From positions 1 to 64,000 of the forward strand of contig JADNRY010000239.1 of assembly GCA_015501585.1 (NCBI GenBank): DNA of 64,000 nt, given 5' to 3'. Below are positions 10,756 to 21,107 of the stretch, one piece after another. Position numbers and translations under genes: made by a program. The notes beneath the pieces were generated by a model that was given only the letters and a program-made list of their open reading frames with translations, ran no database searches and was not told the DNA's origin. The first letter of the stretch is position 1; each line of letters begins with the position of its first letter. Origin of the DNA: Rhodocollybia butyracea (Eukaryota > Basidiomycota > Agaricomycetes > Agaricales > Omphalotaceae).

Positions 10756-12318
10756 ATGACTTCATCTTGCACAAGATGTAAGCCTTTGAGGGTAAACCTC
10801 AGCTCCGAAGAACTATCTGCATTGGACCATGATCTTCGCTTCGAATTTGGACCATCCGCGGTTACCCCGGAGCGTGCAGAGGAGGTCAGGAATTTATTAG
10901 CTCTGGCGGACAAAGATTTCGAAGATCATGTTTCTGAAATGGCTCGCCTTGAAAAGCAAAGAGCCAAGCTGCTCTCCTTGATCTCCCCGATGCGGAAGCT
11001 GCCAAATGAAGTTTTGTTGTGCCTCTTCCAGCACGTATGTGAAGAAAATCTTCTCCAATGTTATCCGTGGCCGTTCCGTCAAAAGCCTCCCACCGAAATC
11101 ACATCTCCCGTCATCACTTACCTTCCTTCGATGGCCATCAGCTCCGTATGTTCCCGTTGGCGTGAACTTGCGCTGTCCTCACCTAGTTTATGGGCAAACC
11201 TCGTAGTGGAGACGCACACTCTAGAATCAGAAACCTCGGTCGGTTTTGCCGATACAGTTATCCGATATCTGGAGAGATCGGATGGTTTGCCGCTAAGGCT
11301 GAAGCTTGCTATATGCGGCTCAGCTAATGCTACGGAGATTTCTTCCCTAATTCACCTTGCACAGCATGCCTGGCGTTGGAAAACGCTGAAGTATCGGGGG
11401 CACTACTCATTAACGGGGTACGGCATGCCCTCCGAAGTGCGCTTTCCGTTGCTTGCAGAGTTGGATATTACTGATTCGAAAGAGTTGGGTCATTTCGAGG
11501 ATTGCTTGAGACTCCGTGCGCTGTCCACTTGGGCCGTCAGGCCAATACCCAGGGTGTTCTATGGCACACTAGAACATCTCGATTTTTATGGCCAGTCGTT
11601 GAACAATGTGGTGGAAGCTCTTCGCAGCTGCTCCCGGCTTAAATCTCTCCAGTCACGCCATCTCCAGGCCAGCAAAGATGAGCTAGAACAGGGCGTTCTG
11701 GGAACATGGCCCAACATCGTGTCACTTACTGCGGACCGCGCATCGTGCAGAATAATGTTCTCTTCCCTGAACTTTCCCTCGCTGAATAACCTGGTAGTGG
11801 AGGGCGACCAGATTTCCTGGCCATCAGATGCTTTTCTTTCATTTGTGTCTAGATCATCTTGTATGATCACTGCATTCACGCTTCGCGACATATGTATGTC
11901 TGATGTGGACCTTATTGCAGTCCTTGAAGTCTTGCCGGCCCTACTTCATCTCGAAGTTGACCTGGTTGACCCGTATCCACCTCCAGAGAATCCTATCACT
12001 CCATATTTCATCGCAAACTTAATTCACGACCAATCCACGTCGTCCATAGTTCCAGAATTAGACAGTCTTCATTTGAAATACAACTCTACTGATACATTCG
12101 AAGACGCAACTTTCATTCACATGGTTCAATCGCGTTGGCATAAACCTGGTTCGGATTTATCTGCGGGGATCATGGCAATGGGGAGAAGCTGTATTAGATC
12201 TGTCGTTCTTAAGTTTCTTTCGCGAGAAGTTGATGCATACGTTTATAGACCACTTCGGATTTTGGATGCAGAGGGCTTGAGAGTAGTCGTTGCTGGAACC
12301 AATGGAGTGCAGGTATAG
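10756..12318 (+). CDS. FB2: F-box-like domain protein
   Basis: An intact 520-residue frame. Residues about 15-75 form a charged, probably coiled N-terminal segment (NLSSEELSALD ... ERAEEVRNLLALADKD). An F-box-like domain follows at about 77-155 (SPMRKLPNEVLLCLF ... SVCSRWRELALSSPSLWANL). The rest is a leucine-rich, LRR-like region ending in LDAEGLRVVVAGTNGVQV. F-box proteins of this agaricomycete type are expected to bind Skp1 and recruit substrates to an SCF ubiquitin ligase; the substrate is unknown. The start was chosen because MT(P/S) at this position is shared by all paralogs. It is single-exon like its paralogs. It sits between the FB1 relic with its MITE and a tandem repeat. It is the most N-terminally diverged open copy: MTSSCTRC replaces MTPPxAxYAN. 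Confidence 0.88.
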   Translation: MTSSCTRCKPLRVNLSSEELSALDHDLRFEFGPSAVTPERAEEVRNLLALADKDFEDHVSEMARLEKQRAKLLSLISPMRKLPNEVLLCLFQHVCEENLLQCYPWPFRQKPPTEITSPVITYLPSMAISSVCSRWRELALSSPSLWANLVVETHTLESETSVGFADTVIRYLERSDGLPLRLKLAICGSANATEISSLIHLAQHAWRWKTLKYRGHYSLTGYGMPSEVRFPLLAELDITDSKELGHFEDCLRLRALSTWAVRPIPRVFYGTLEHLDFYGQSLNNVVEALRSCSRLKSLQSRHLQASKDELEQGVLGTWPNIVSLTADRASCRIMFSSLNFPSLNNLVVEGDQISWPSDAFLSFVSRSSCMITAFTLRDICMSDVDLIAVLEVLPALLHLEVDLVDPYPPPENPITPYFIANLIHDQSTSSIVPELDSLHLKYNSTDTFEDATFIHMVQSRWHKPGSDLSAGIMAMGRSCIRSVVLKFLSREVDAYVYRPLRILDAEGLRVVVAGTNGVQV

Positions 12319-12607
12319 CATAAGTGTACTTGTAAGTTGTAATGCCGTTTTTGCCAATGGACATACAGATCATATATATACAGTCTATATACAGTCGTGT
12401 CCAGCAAGGTAGTGTTAAGAAAGAGGCAGTTAAGAAGGAGAAAGTTAAGAAGAGGTCGATGATGTCGTCAAATTGCATAGATATGAAAGGAAAGGATGTA
12501 GTAACAGCATATATACCGAGCTTGAACATTGAGAGATTGGTTATTACAGCTGAAAATGCATCGTTCAACAGACTGCATCCTGGCGGCGTACTCACTGGCA
12601 CGAAATG
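12319..12607. other. FB2 3' flank
   Basis: No supported gene. The ORFs crossing it on either strand are low-complexity or antisense to FB2. Confidence 0.5.
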
Positions 12608-12922
12608 GATTTTTTATCCGAATCGCAGTGCGTATGCAGATTAGTAGCCGAGCGGTCGGGTTGTGCTGTATATATTCTTTGCGGGTGAGGAAGTATCGGG
12701 GAAGTATACCCGTGTCACCCTCGACTGGACCTTTGAGAATAAAAGTAGAGTAGCTGGTAGGATAAGATGATATTTTTTACCCGAATCGCAGCACGTACGT
12801 CGTACGCAGACTAGTAGCCGAGCGGTCGGGTTGTGCTGTGTATATTCTTTGCCAGGTGAGGAAGTATACCCGTGTCACCCTCGACTGGACGTTTGAGAAT
12901 AAAAGTTAGTTAAGCCGGTACA
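12608..12922 (+). repeat. tandem duplication of a ~155-bp unit with a tRNA-like box
   Basis: Two direct copies (about 12608-12766 and 12768-12922) share CGAATCGCAG, AGCCGAGCGGTCGGGTTGTG, GTATACCCGTGTCACCCTCG and TTTGAGAATAAAAG. The word AGCCGAGCGG resembles a type-2 tRNA A-box, so a SINE origin is possible. No clear B-box or tRNA fold was found. The second copy lacks about 10 bases present in the first. Confidence 0.7.
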
Positions 12923-14699
12923 TAGGATAACATTATACCGCCGGCAATCTTGCAGCCCTCTCCATAGCTACCTCCATCGCCGCCATTGGTTCCGATTACA
13001 TTGGGAGCCTTATCGATTCTCCTACGGTTGTCTCCAAAATCGGCTCCTACACTGCTATGTAGTTTGACCCAGACTCTAGTGTAACAGAATGCGGTTAGCT
13101 TGGCGCTGTGACCTGGCAAAGTCACCATGAACGGAAAGGATCGCAATTTACACATTCTACTCTCTATCACTCGGTCTCTCGTTCGTGATTGACCCTGTAG
13201 TCATTCTCATTCAATGTTCAAGGGCGCGCCGGGGTAGAGCTCTAGAGGACGTTTGTAATAGCGTATGATTTGAAGGCTGCTCATCCGCGAGCCAACTAAT
13301 GAGATACAATCACAAACAAGTAGTACCAAAAAATCGATACGTGGTCCATAACTCTAGTATCGTGAATACTCGTGCGATAAGCGAAAGCCTTAAGATTACA
13401 TCTGTGAAACTGTTGTGAGCTTCAGTATTTGCTGTGACAAACGAGTAAACATACCGTTCATGATTTAGAAAATAGAATCGTCAAGCATGTACTAGATACG
13501 GATACCTTTTTGACCTATAGCTCCCTCTGTCTGCTTGATAGACAGCGTTACAACGTCGCGTGATATTTGGGTCCAGGAAGCCCGATATTGTTACTAAAGT
13601 TTGTTGTGATCTCATTTAGCGTTCCCATATCTATGTGTTGCTCCTGGAAAGACTTAGTGCCTTCTGGACCGCACTGGCAGTGGCTTCCAGCCTGCGACCC
13701 CATCCTCGTGTCATTCACAGAAAGCCATCCTGGACTGCTTGAAGTAACTGGAACCGAGAAAAGCCAAGTATTCGTTCCGGTGGCGACTGGTTTCTTTGGT
13801 GCCGGCGAAGAGTTTGCAGGCAGCGAGCTTTTCGCTCCGCGACGGTCCGCGTTCAAAGAGCACATGACTTGCCAAGTGCGGCGAGTTCTGCCGACCGGCT
13901 TTATTCTTCACAAACTACAGCTCGACATCCTCGACTCGCACTGCGCAGTGTAATGATAAAATTTTGAAGTACGCACTTCGGGAGATTACCTTTTTATCAA
14001 GAACAACATCTAGGGGGCTCCAAGTTCGTTCTCATCCACGAATAAACATTCTTCCGAAATTCTCGTTGCGATGTATCTCTGTACTATCAGAACCTGCGGG
14101 GACCATTGCTTCTTACAGAGAAGAACAAAAAAACCCGCTGAAGCCAACTCTATGGACTACTGGGCCATATCGTGACATGTTCGTCGTCGAAACCAGCTAG
14201 ACCCAATAGACTGTACTTTCCTTTACCGAAGTGCTTACGCGTACGCTTTGCCATTCCGAAAAGGAAGCGTTCAGCTATAAACGTACGTGCAGATGAAACT
14301 CTTTTCCCCTCCTTGAAGAAACTGACGCAGAAAGTAAAGGTATCTCTCCAATAACATCTAATCCAAAGCTGTTTTCAACGAACGCAGTTACCCACTCAAA
14401 CAGTATCCGCAAACGCCACACGGCCATCCCCATTACCCGACCATGTTCTGATATATCGGCTTGTTCGTTGGGCCAGCAATATTTATGTCCGTATCCAATG
14501 ACCGTCCAGTACCTCAATTCAAAAATTTCTACCGCTTCCCCCAATCTGACGATAGCGCATCCAACCGCATGACTCACTTCCTACAGCTGAGTTTGGTTCC
14601 ACGCCTTCCACGATCCTATATCTTCACGGCCGTACAATATCAGGATTAGGCAGATCTCCGACGTGAAACAACTAAGGCTCTATCGGAAGACGTTTTGCA
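12923..14699. other. long gap with unassigned open frames
   Basis: About 1.8 kb with no recognised domain. Minus-strand frames at 13170-12910 (86 aa, Gly/Asn-rich end TNGGDGGSYGEGC) and 13865-13548 (105 aa), and plus frames at 13567-13953 and 13964-14200, are all possible exon fragments, but I could not join them into a gene. Confidence 0.35.
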
Positions 14700-15125
14700 G
14701 CACGGTACTTTGAATGTACGATGGAGAAGCTACCTCGCAGTCGGTTTGCTGCGAAAGTCGCTGAAGACGCAAGTGTTTTCGAGGCTTTGGGAGATTTTAG
14801 AATCTGGTTTGGGAAGAGCTGGATGACGAGTCGGGTTGGTGATAGAGCTAGAGGTCTGAGGCCTATGTCGTGCAGCGTGATGCATTGCGATGAGTATGAA
14901 GGAAATGGCGCGGAGACAGTATATATTGGGTTTCGTTGAATGGCAATGTCGATGATGTAGGGAGGAACGGAACTGGGTCCTTGGTGTATTGAAGTCCGAA
15001 GGATGAATTTTGAGGTATCCCGTAGCGCAGAATGAATTTCTCTATGCTTTTTCGGAATCATGCTACGCCACGGTGGGACTGCTATCAGAACTGTCGTTGA
15101 TGGTACTATAAAGCGCTGTTTACGT
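14700..15125 (+). pseudogene. companion remnant (a), upstream of FB3
   Basis: Eroded sequence resembling the 3' end of the companion family found between other F-box genes. The run at about 15000-15115 (GAATTTCTCTATGC ... CATGCTACGCCACGG ... ACTGTCGTTGATGG) parallels 38470-38570 and 52200-52310. The plus-strand sense would end near RHGGTAIRTVVDG. The function of the family is unknown. Assignment rests on reading similarity by eye. Confidence 0.45.
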
Positions 15126-15149
15126 TCAATATACACGTACAAAGTGCAA

Positions 15150-15198
15150 ACGCGCTTAGCTCACTGGTAATGGCGCTTATTCAAATAAATTCTTCCCA
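15150..15198 (+). promoter_or_regulatory. FB3 leader, paired GCGCTTA boxes
   Basis: CGCGCTTAGC (about 15151) and GGCGCTTATTC (from 15172) precede TTCTTCCCA directly before the ATG at 15199. The same paired arrangement is seen before FB5 and FB8. Confidence 0.5.
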
Positions 15199-16981
15199 AT
15201 GACCCCACCTTGCACAAATTGCGGAAATCCATTACGGAGACGTGTAAACCTCAGTTCTGAGGAACTATCTGCAATGTACAATCTTCGCTTTGAATTTGGA
15301 CCATCTGTGGTCACCGCTGAACGAGCTCACGAGCTCAGGACGATACTCGCTCTGGCAGAAAAAGATATCGAAGATCATGCTTCCGAGATGGCTCGCCTTG
15401 AGAGACAAAGAGACATGCTATCCTCTTTGCTCTCACCAATGCGAAAACTTCCAAACGAAACTTTATCGCACATCTTCCAGTATGTGTGCGAAGAAAATCT
15501 CATACAATGTTATCCGTGGCCAGGGTCTCGTCCTCCAACCGAAATGACATCTCCCGTCATCACTTACCTTCCTTCGATGGCAATCGGCTCAGTATGCTCT
15601 CGTTGGCGCGCACTTGTGCTGTCGTCACCTAGTTTGTGGGCAAATATAACAGTGAATACACACAACATGTCCTTGGATGAAGCACAAAACCTGGTTAGTT
15701 TCGTTGATACAGTTACTCGATATCTCTCTAGATCAGGTGATTCGCCATTAAAGCTTGCACTTACTATCTATGGTCCATCTTACCTTCCAGAGGTTCCTTC
15801 CCTAATCCACCTTGCACGCCATGCTCATCGTTGGAAAACGTTCAAGTACCGGGGATATTGCTCATTAACGGAGTACAGCTCACAGTCTCACCTGCACTGT
15901 CCATCACTCGAAGGATTGGACATTGATATCGTATCAAGGGGTTGGATTGCTTCAAGCATTACCCGAGACTCAGTGTACTTTCCACCTCCGAGCCCGTGGG
16001 GCCAACATCTACGTTCCTCTACAATCAACTTGATCGTATCAATTTTTATACTCGGTCATGTGTAGATATGGTGGAAACTCTTCGCAGTTGCCCTTCTCTA
16101 AAATCCTTGAGTTATGTTATGCCAATCGCAATTTAGAGAAGGGTGAACTGGGGACATGGAGTGACATTACATCAGTTGCTCTTGCAACTGGCGCATCGTC
16201 ACATATCGTGTTTTCCTCCTTCACCCTTCCTTCCTTGAATAATCTTGTGCTAGATGGAGGCTACAGTGTCTGGAAAGCCCTTACTTTTGCTTCATTTGTC
16301 TCCAGATCATCTTGTATGATCACCACATTTGTGCTCCGGGGCATATATCTGTCTGATTTGGACCTTGTTGCAGCCCTTCGAATCATGCCAGCCTTACTTC
16401 ATCTTGAAGTTGAGGATAAGCTGCAGCCTGACTATTTCCCAAAGTACCATAGTCCAATCACTTCACATCTCCTCTCTAGCCTGACTCATGACCAATCCGC
16501 TTCCAACTCCCTCGTTCCAAAATTACACAGCTTTCATTTGACTTGGAGATTGAAATCTAATTATGCATCTAACGAGGCCTTCGACAATGCCTCCGAAAAC
16601 GCATCCAACGATGCTCCCGAAAACGCCTTCGACAACGCCTCTGACGATGCTTCCGTGGATGGCTGCGACTATGCCTCTGACAATGCCTCCGACAATGGGT
16701 CCGACGACATATCCAACGATGCCTCTGACGATGCCTCTGACTATGTATTCGATGATGACTTTGACGATGCCGCTTTCGTTAACATGGTTACGTCGCGTTG
16801 GTTCAAACCGGGTTCGAATTTAGCTGCTGAGATGTCAGCACTGGGGAAAAGTTGTATCCGATCTGTTGTTCTCAAGTTTCCTGCTCGAAGAGTAAACGCA
16901 GATATCTATGAACCACTCCGGATTTTAGATGCAGAGGGCCTGAGAGTAGTAGTCGCCGGAACGAATGGAATACAGGTATAA
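15199..16981 (+). pseudogene. FB3: F-box-like gene with two frameshifts and an acidic repeat insert
   Basis: The N-terminal frame (15199-16065) encodes the coiled start, the F-box-like domain (SPMRKLPNETLSHIF ... SVCSRWRALVLSSPSLWANI) and the next 100 residues. Homology then shifts frame near 15940, runs for about 60 codons (DCFKHYPRLSVLST ... SCPSLKSL), and shifts again near 16115 into the frame that reaches the family terminus at 16981. Two compensating introns are unlikely: both junctions fall inside conserved blocks and no GT-AG pair is evident. Just before the DDAAFV block the gene has a run of about 60 Asp/Asn/Ser/Ala codons. It is probably a pseudogene, although the N-terminal half could still give a 288-residue F-box protein. 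Confidence 0.8.
16556..16770 (+). repeat. coding minisatellite, 12-bp unit (GACAATGCCTCC-like)
   Basis: Repeats of GA(C/T)-AA(T/C)-GC(C/T)-TC(C/T) encode D-N/D-A-S units inside FB3. They lie at the same position where other members have only a short (D)AFDDAAF segment. Confidence 0.8.
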
Positions 16982-17080
16982 TAATTTGGGTAGCTCAATA
17001 CGCTTTTGGAAGTTTGGTCTTCGACAGGTCTTCAATGTATTTGTTTCCAATTTCTGCCTTAGATTCTTTGTTCGTTATTT

Positions 17081-17180
17081 TGCTTTGTTCAACGTTACCT
17101 TGCTTTGTTCAACGTTACCTTGCTTTGTTCAACGTTACCTTGCTTTGTTCAACGTTACCTTGCTTTGTTCAACATTACAC
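17081..17180 (+). repeat. five tandem copies of a 20-bp unit upstream of FB4
   Basis: TGCTTTGTTCAACGTTACCT occurs four times without change at 17081-17160, and a fifth, diverged copy fills 17161-17180. The array lies 62 bases upstream of the FB4 start, in the position of its promoter or leader. Confidence 0.95.
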
Positions 17181-17196
17181 TGCCTTGCTTGGCGCG

Positions 17197-17241
17197 GCTA
17201 CCCGTGAGCTTTGGCGCTTATTTGAATAAACTTCTCCTTCA
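17197..17241 (+). promoter_or_regulatory. FB4 leader
   Basis: TTGGCGCTTATTTG (17211-17224) followed by CTTCTCCTTCA lies immediately before the ATG at 17242. A weaker upstream box (GGCGCGGCTA) starts about 20 bases earlier. Confidence 0.45.
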
Positions 17242-18897
17242 ATGCCTCCACCTTGCGCACAGAGTGGCAACCCTTCGCAAATCCGTGTGCACCTCAACTC
17301 TGACGAAATATTTACACTACATCACGATCTTCGCTTCGAATTTGGACCCTTTGTGGTCACCCCGGAATATGCCAATAAGCTCTGGACGATGCTGGCCTTG
17401 GCTGATAAAGATATCGAAGATCATCAGCGGCAAGTGGCCCACCTCACCGACTCAGAGCAACGCAGGCTTGGTCAAGCGGAACAAAATCGGCTTGAATCTC
17501 AAAGAGATTTGTTATTCTCTTTGCTCTCACCGTTGCGGAAGCTGCCAAACGAAACTTTATTGCGCATCTTCGAGTACGTATGTGATAACAATCTTCTCCA
17601 ATGCTACCCGTGGCTATCAGCCGAAGCTCCCCCCACTAGACTCAAATCTCCTGCCATCACCTACCTTCCTGCGATGGCAATCAGCTCCGTATGCCTCCGC
17701 TGGCGCGCACTTGCACTATCATCACCCACCTTGTGGACTAATCTGAAGGTGGAGATACACTCTGCTACAATTTGGCAAGCGAAGCCCCTGGCTGGTTTTA
17801 CTGATACCGTTACTCGGTATTTGGACCGGTCTGGTGATTGGCCGTTAACTATTTTACTGGATATCTATGGTGAACCCCAAGGAGATTTTCCTTCCCTAAT
17901 CGATCTTACACGGCACGCGTGGCGTTGGAAAACGTTCAGGTATCAGGGAGATTTCTCATTAACGTATTATGGTATACTCTCCCAACTGCGTTTTCCTATA
18001 CTCGAACAACTGGGTATTCCCTGGAATACCACATCGGACGAGTTGGACTGTTTCGAGCACTGCCCGAGACTCCACGCACTTTACGCCAGGTGGCCCCAGG
18101 GGCGAACATCCAGGATCCCTTACAGTCAAGTAGACTATCTCAATCTTGGTCTCCGGTCAACTATAACGGATGTGGTAAACGCTCTCCATGGCTGCCCTCG
18201 TCTTAAATCCTTCGAGGTGGGGCGTCCTATCAATGATTTGAGAAATGCAAATCTAGAGCAGGGTGGTATGGGAACATGGCCCAACATTGCGTTGTTGACC
18301 ATGGACGTCTCATCGTCGGAATTGATGTTCCCTTTCTTCAACTTTCCTTCCTTGAATCACCTGGTCGTATATGGCCTCGATGACTGGCCAGCAGATATTT
18401 TCCTTTCCTTCATCTCAAGATCATCTTGTATACTCACCACATTCGCGCTCCGAGGAATATTTATGTCTGATCTGGACCTTATCGCGGCCCTTCGAGTCAT
18501 GCCGACTCTACTTAATTTTGAATTCGATTTCAAAGTCGACAAGTATGGAGGGTCCGAGAATCCAATCACCTCGCATCTCATCTCGGCCCTCACTCACCGT
18601 TACCCCCAATCCATTTCCATCTCCCTAGTTCCGAAATTACAGAGTTTCCATTTGAGGTACCAGCCTGCCTATCCATTTGACGATGCTGCTTTTGTCAGTA
18701 TGGTTCAATCGCGCTGGTTTAAACCTGGTTCGGATCGATCTGGTGAGATGTTAGCGATGGGCAGAAGTTGTATTCGATCCGTTGTTCTCAAGTTTACCTC
18801 ACGGGAAGTTAATGTAGACATCTATAAACCACTACGGATGTTGGATGCGGAGGGTTTGAGCGTGGTAGTTGCTGGAACAAATGGAGTGCAGGTATAG
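17242..18897 (+). CDS. FB4: F-box-like domain protein
   Basis: An intact frame of 551 residues and a full-length member. The N-terminal coiled part is longer than in paralogs: a polar insert (HQRQVAHLTDSEQRRLGQAE) precedes the F-box, so the F-box-like domain lies at about 94-170 (SPLRKLPNETLLRIF ... SVCLRWRALALSSPTLWTNL). The C-terminal half follows the family pattern (SRSSCILTTFALRG, SDLDLIAALRVMPTLL, FVSMVQSRWFKPGSD) and ends in LDAEGLSVVVAGTNGVQV. A role as SCF substrate adaptor is inferred from the family. The start at MPPPCAQSG aligns with MTPP of the others. Five 20-bp tandem repeats lie just upstream and may affect expression. Confidence 0.88.
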   Translation: MPPPCAQSGNPSQIRVHLNSDEIFTLHHDLRFEFGPFVVTPEYANKLWTMLALADKDIEDHQRQVAHLTDSEQRRLGQAEQNRLESQRDLLFSLLSPLRKLPNETLLRIFEYVCDNNLLQCYPWLSAEAPPTRLKSPAITYLPAMAISSVCLRWRALALSSPTLWTNLKVEIHSATIWQAKPLAGFTDTVTRYLDRSGDWPLTILLDIYGEPQGDFPSLIDLTRHAWRWKTFRYQGDFSLTYYGILSQLRFPILEQLGIPWNTTSDELDCFEHCPRLHALYARWPQGRTSRIPYSQVDYLNLGLRSTITDVVNALHGCPRLKSFEVGRPINDLRNANLEQGGMGTWPNIALLTMDVSSSELMFPFFNFPSLNHLVVYGLDDWPADIFLSFISRSSCILTTFALRGIFMSDLDLIAALRVMPTLLNFEFDFKVDKYGGSENPITSHLISALTHRYPQSISISLVPKLQSFHLRYQPAYPFDDAAFVSMVQSRWFKPGSDRSGEMLAMGRSCIRSVVLKFTSREVNVDIYKPLRMLDAEGLSVVVAGTNGVQV

Positions 18898-20440
18898 TGG
18901 ATTGAGTAATGTCCTTCGATGCGCTTCCGAATCTGTGGTATTGTAATTGCATAAATTTCTGTCATAAATTTCTCTTCTCGTTTGCTATTTCTAGTGCCTC
19001 ACGCTGCAACTGTAGTGTTTTGTCTCAAGTACACTGTAGATTAGATGGATGTTATTCATAAAGGGTATGATATATGGATAGCAGTGTAAATAGGTTTGCG
19101 TTCTGGGCATTGAAAGCTGGCCAATCCTAGGCTACGCAAGATCACACCGCCCTTTTCGGTTTTGTAAACAACCATTCGGTCTCTCTTCTAAGCTTTCGAT
19201 ATGGATGAGCGTAAGGAGAACGACACCGGGAGGGAGGATCTCGAGATAGCCTAGAGGGGGTATTCCAGGTTAAGAGTGAGTATCGTAAGCGCAGAAATTC
19301 GGCAGAATGATGTTTGTTATATTGACTTACTTCGGGAGTATAGAACCGGGCCAAAATTTGTATTCCCTCTCATCAAGCTCTACGAATGCTCGATGCCTGT
19401 GGAAAAATCCTTCGCTGGTACTTGTGAGCTTCCGACAGAATGTCCCTTGTATACGGAAATAGTACTCTGCCTCTGTTAATATGTATTTGGTCAGAGATAA
19501 TAGGCATTGCCACATCATGGAGCCAAGCGTTCGAAGCTCGAGCGAGGAGAACCCAGGACGAGAAATGCTCATGACCAGGAAATCCATTCAAGGCTCAAGC
19601 TACACGCTGAGCTCACGAAGTTATGAGAAGGAAGTGCATTGGACGGGATTTACCGTACTCGGAGACTTGAGGGACCCGAAATCAAATATAGGCGCATACG
19701 ACTTGAAGACACCCATGAAGGAATGCAGATTGGTGATACTGGGAATTCGACTTGCACTTATCCTTAGTAACAAGGCATATATGCATAAATGCTGACTGGC
19801 TTTCAAGAAAAACCAATCTGATTCACATTATTTAATTCGGTGTTACGGTTCGAGCGCTTGGATTAATCCAGTAGGACCAGTCGGGATGGTTCTCCAATAT
19901 TCCGATGTCCAGGCCATTGTCAGTTTGCCGCTGAGTCCTTCGTAGTAGCCAAGTTCTGATTTCTTGAAGCTTGGCTACTTCATTACAAAGGGACAAAGGC
20001 ACCACCATAAGCGCATAAGCAGCTACCATACGGTCCATGAATGAATGAACTAGAAGCCAGCACTACGAACGTGTACATATTGTTATCGATGTGATGGGCC
20101 ATCAGATTAGCATTTTAGATAAGATTAGGGAAAAAAGCGCCAAACAAATATGTAATCTCGTTCGTCCTTCTCTCCTCCAGCAGATGTGACTGTATTCTTC
20201 CCAATCCGTCAAAAAAGCGATAAAAAGACCAACAGAATGCCTTAGAATAATAAACATTCGCGTCACCGTGAAGCTTGGACCCATCGAAGGATTCGAAGCG
20301 CAACGGCCAGCGAGTTACCAGTCACCGTCAAACCTGTTGTTCTTTACCACCGGCCTTCTCAATAACTAAGATAATCTCACAAGTTCGTTGTCTTTGCTAT
20401 TTGATTATGGCGTGTGTTTTGTTCTAACTACTTTGGTTTT
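18898..20440. other. gap with family 3' flank and unassigned frames
   Basis: The first ~130 bases resemble the 3' flanks of FB8 and FB10. Beyond that, minus-strand frames at 19587-19327, 19806-19621 and 20038-19832 and plus frames at 19276-19479 and 19481-19795 show no recognised domain. Confidence 0.35.
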
Positions 20441-21107
20441 ATTTTCTTCCTCCAGAAAACCCACCAGATGACGCTCGAAGCATGCTATCAGGATACCCGG
20501 CACTAACGCTTATGACAGTAGTAACTCCTCTTGTCAGTCAAGTGTAGACTGGTCGTTGTTATACCACGCAAAAAGAAGAACTGGATCCGGACAGGCCTTT
20601 ATCAAGAAAAGCTGCTTCGTATATATAGCTCATATCACATTGGTAGTTCCAACGGCGGTGAAACGCTTATACCTTCTTTTCCGAGGAAAACAATACGCAA
20701 ATCAAGGGTATGCCTTTCTTCCTGAAGCCTGGCCGCTACCTAAAACAAACTTCTAACGTATCATATCTCACAGTCATCCAGTCGGCCCAACACACGCCAT
20801 CCAACCATTCCTAGCCAACAAACTCTTGTTCCTACACTGGCCCTTCAAGCTTCAATCTCTACGCCAAAAACCGCCAGCACTTATGCGAGATTTACCGTCC
20901 CGCTGGTTTCTCGAAACTACGAAATCCTATGCGGTATACCGCTTCCTTCGATTACTCGAAACGTTGCCCGATACCGAGACATCCACGTTCCGCACGTACG
21001 TCAACATCCTCTAATACATCGCCATCGCAGGCGCCGTATCATATATCAATCCTCTCCCCAAACCGAAATCACATCTGAGGCCGAACCCACCGCCGAAATC
21101 TCACCGC
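20441..21107 (+). pseudogene. companion remnant (b), left part
   Basis: Degenerate coding sequence with parallels at 36740-37340, 40860-41600 and 54400-54900. One block runs from CATGCTATCAGGATACCCGG to GGTCGTTGTTATACCACGCA, another from TTCAAGCTTCAATCTCTACG to TCGAAACTACG. No single frame stays open. The remnant is split by the LTR at 21108 and resumes at 22844. Confidence 0.6.

Noticed and set aside
12630..12670. A tRNA gene suggested by AGCCGAGCGG
   Set aside because: No acceptor stem, no T-arm GGTTCGA box at the right distance, and the word is part of a longer tandem repeat.
12910..13170. 86-aa minus-strand frame with TNGGDGGSYGEGC end as a possible secreted or lectin-like protein
   Set aside because: No signal peptide, no recognisable family, and no exon partners that join in frame; kept only as an unassigned frame.
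16563..16823. Met/Pro/Thr-rich frame inside FB3, and the similar frames at 26477-26857 and 26436-26757
   Set aside because: These are out-of-frame readings of the coding minisatellites. Only the last ~60 codons of 26477-26857 are the true family terminus.
17081..17180. Possible CRISPR-like array
   Set aside because: The repeats are directly adjacent with no spacers, and the genome is eukaryotic.
17014..17229. Frames made of repeating LCSTLPCFVQRYLALFNVT
   Set aside because: Translation of the 20-bp tandem repeat; no coding signal outside it.
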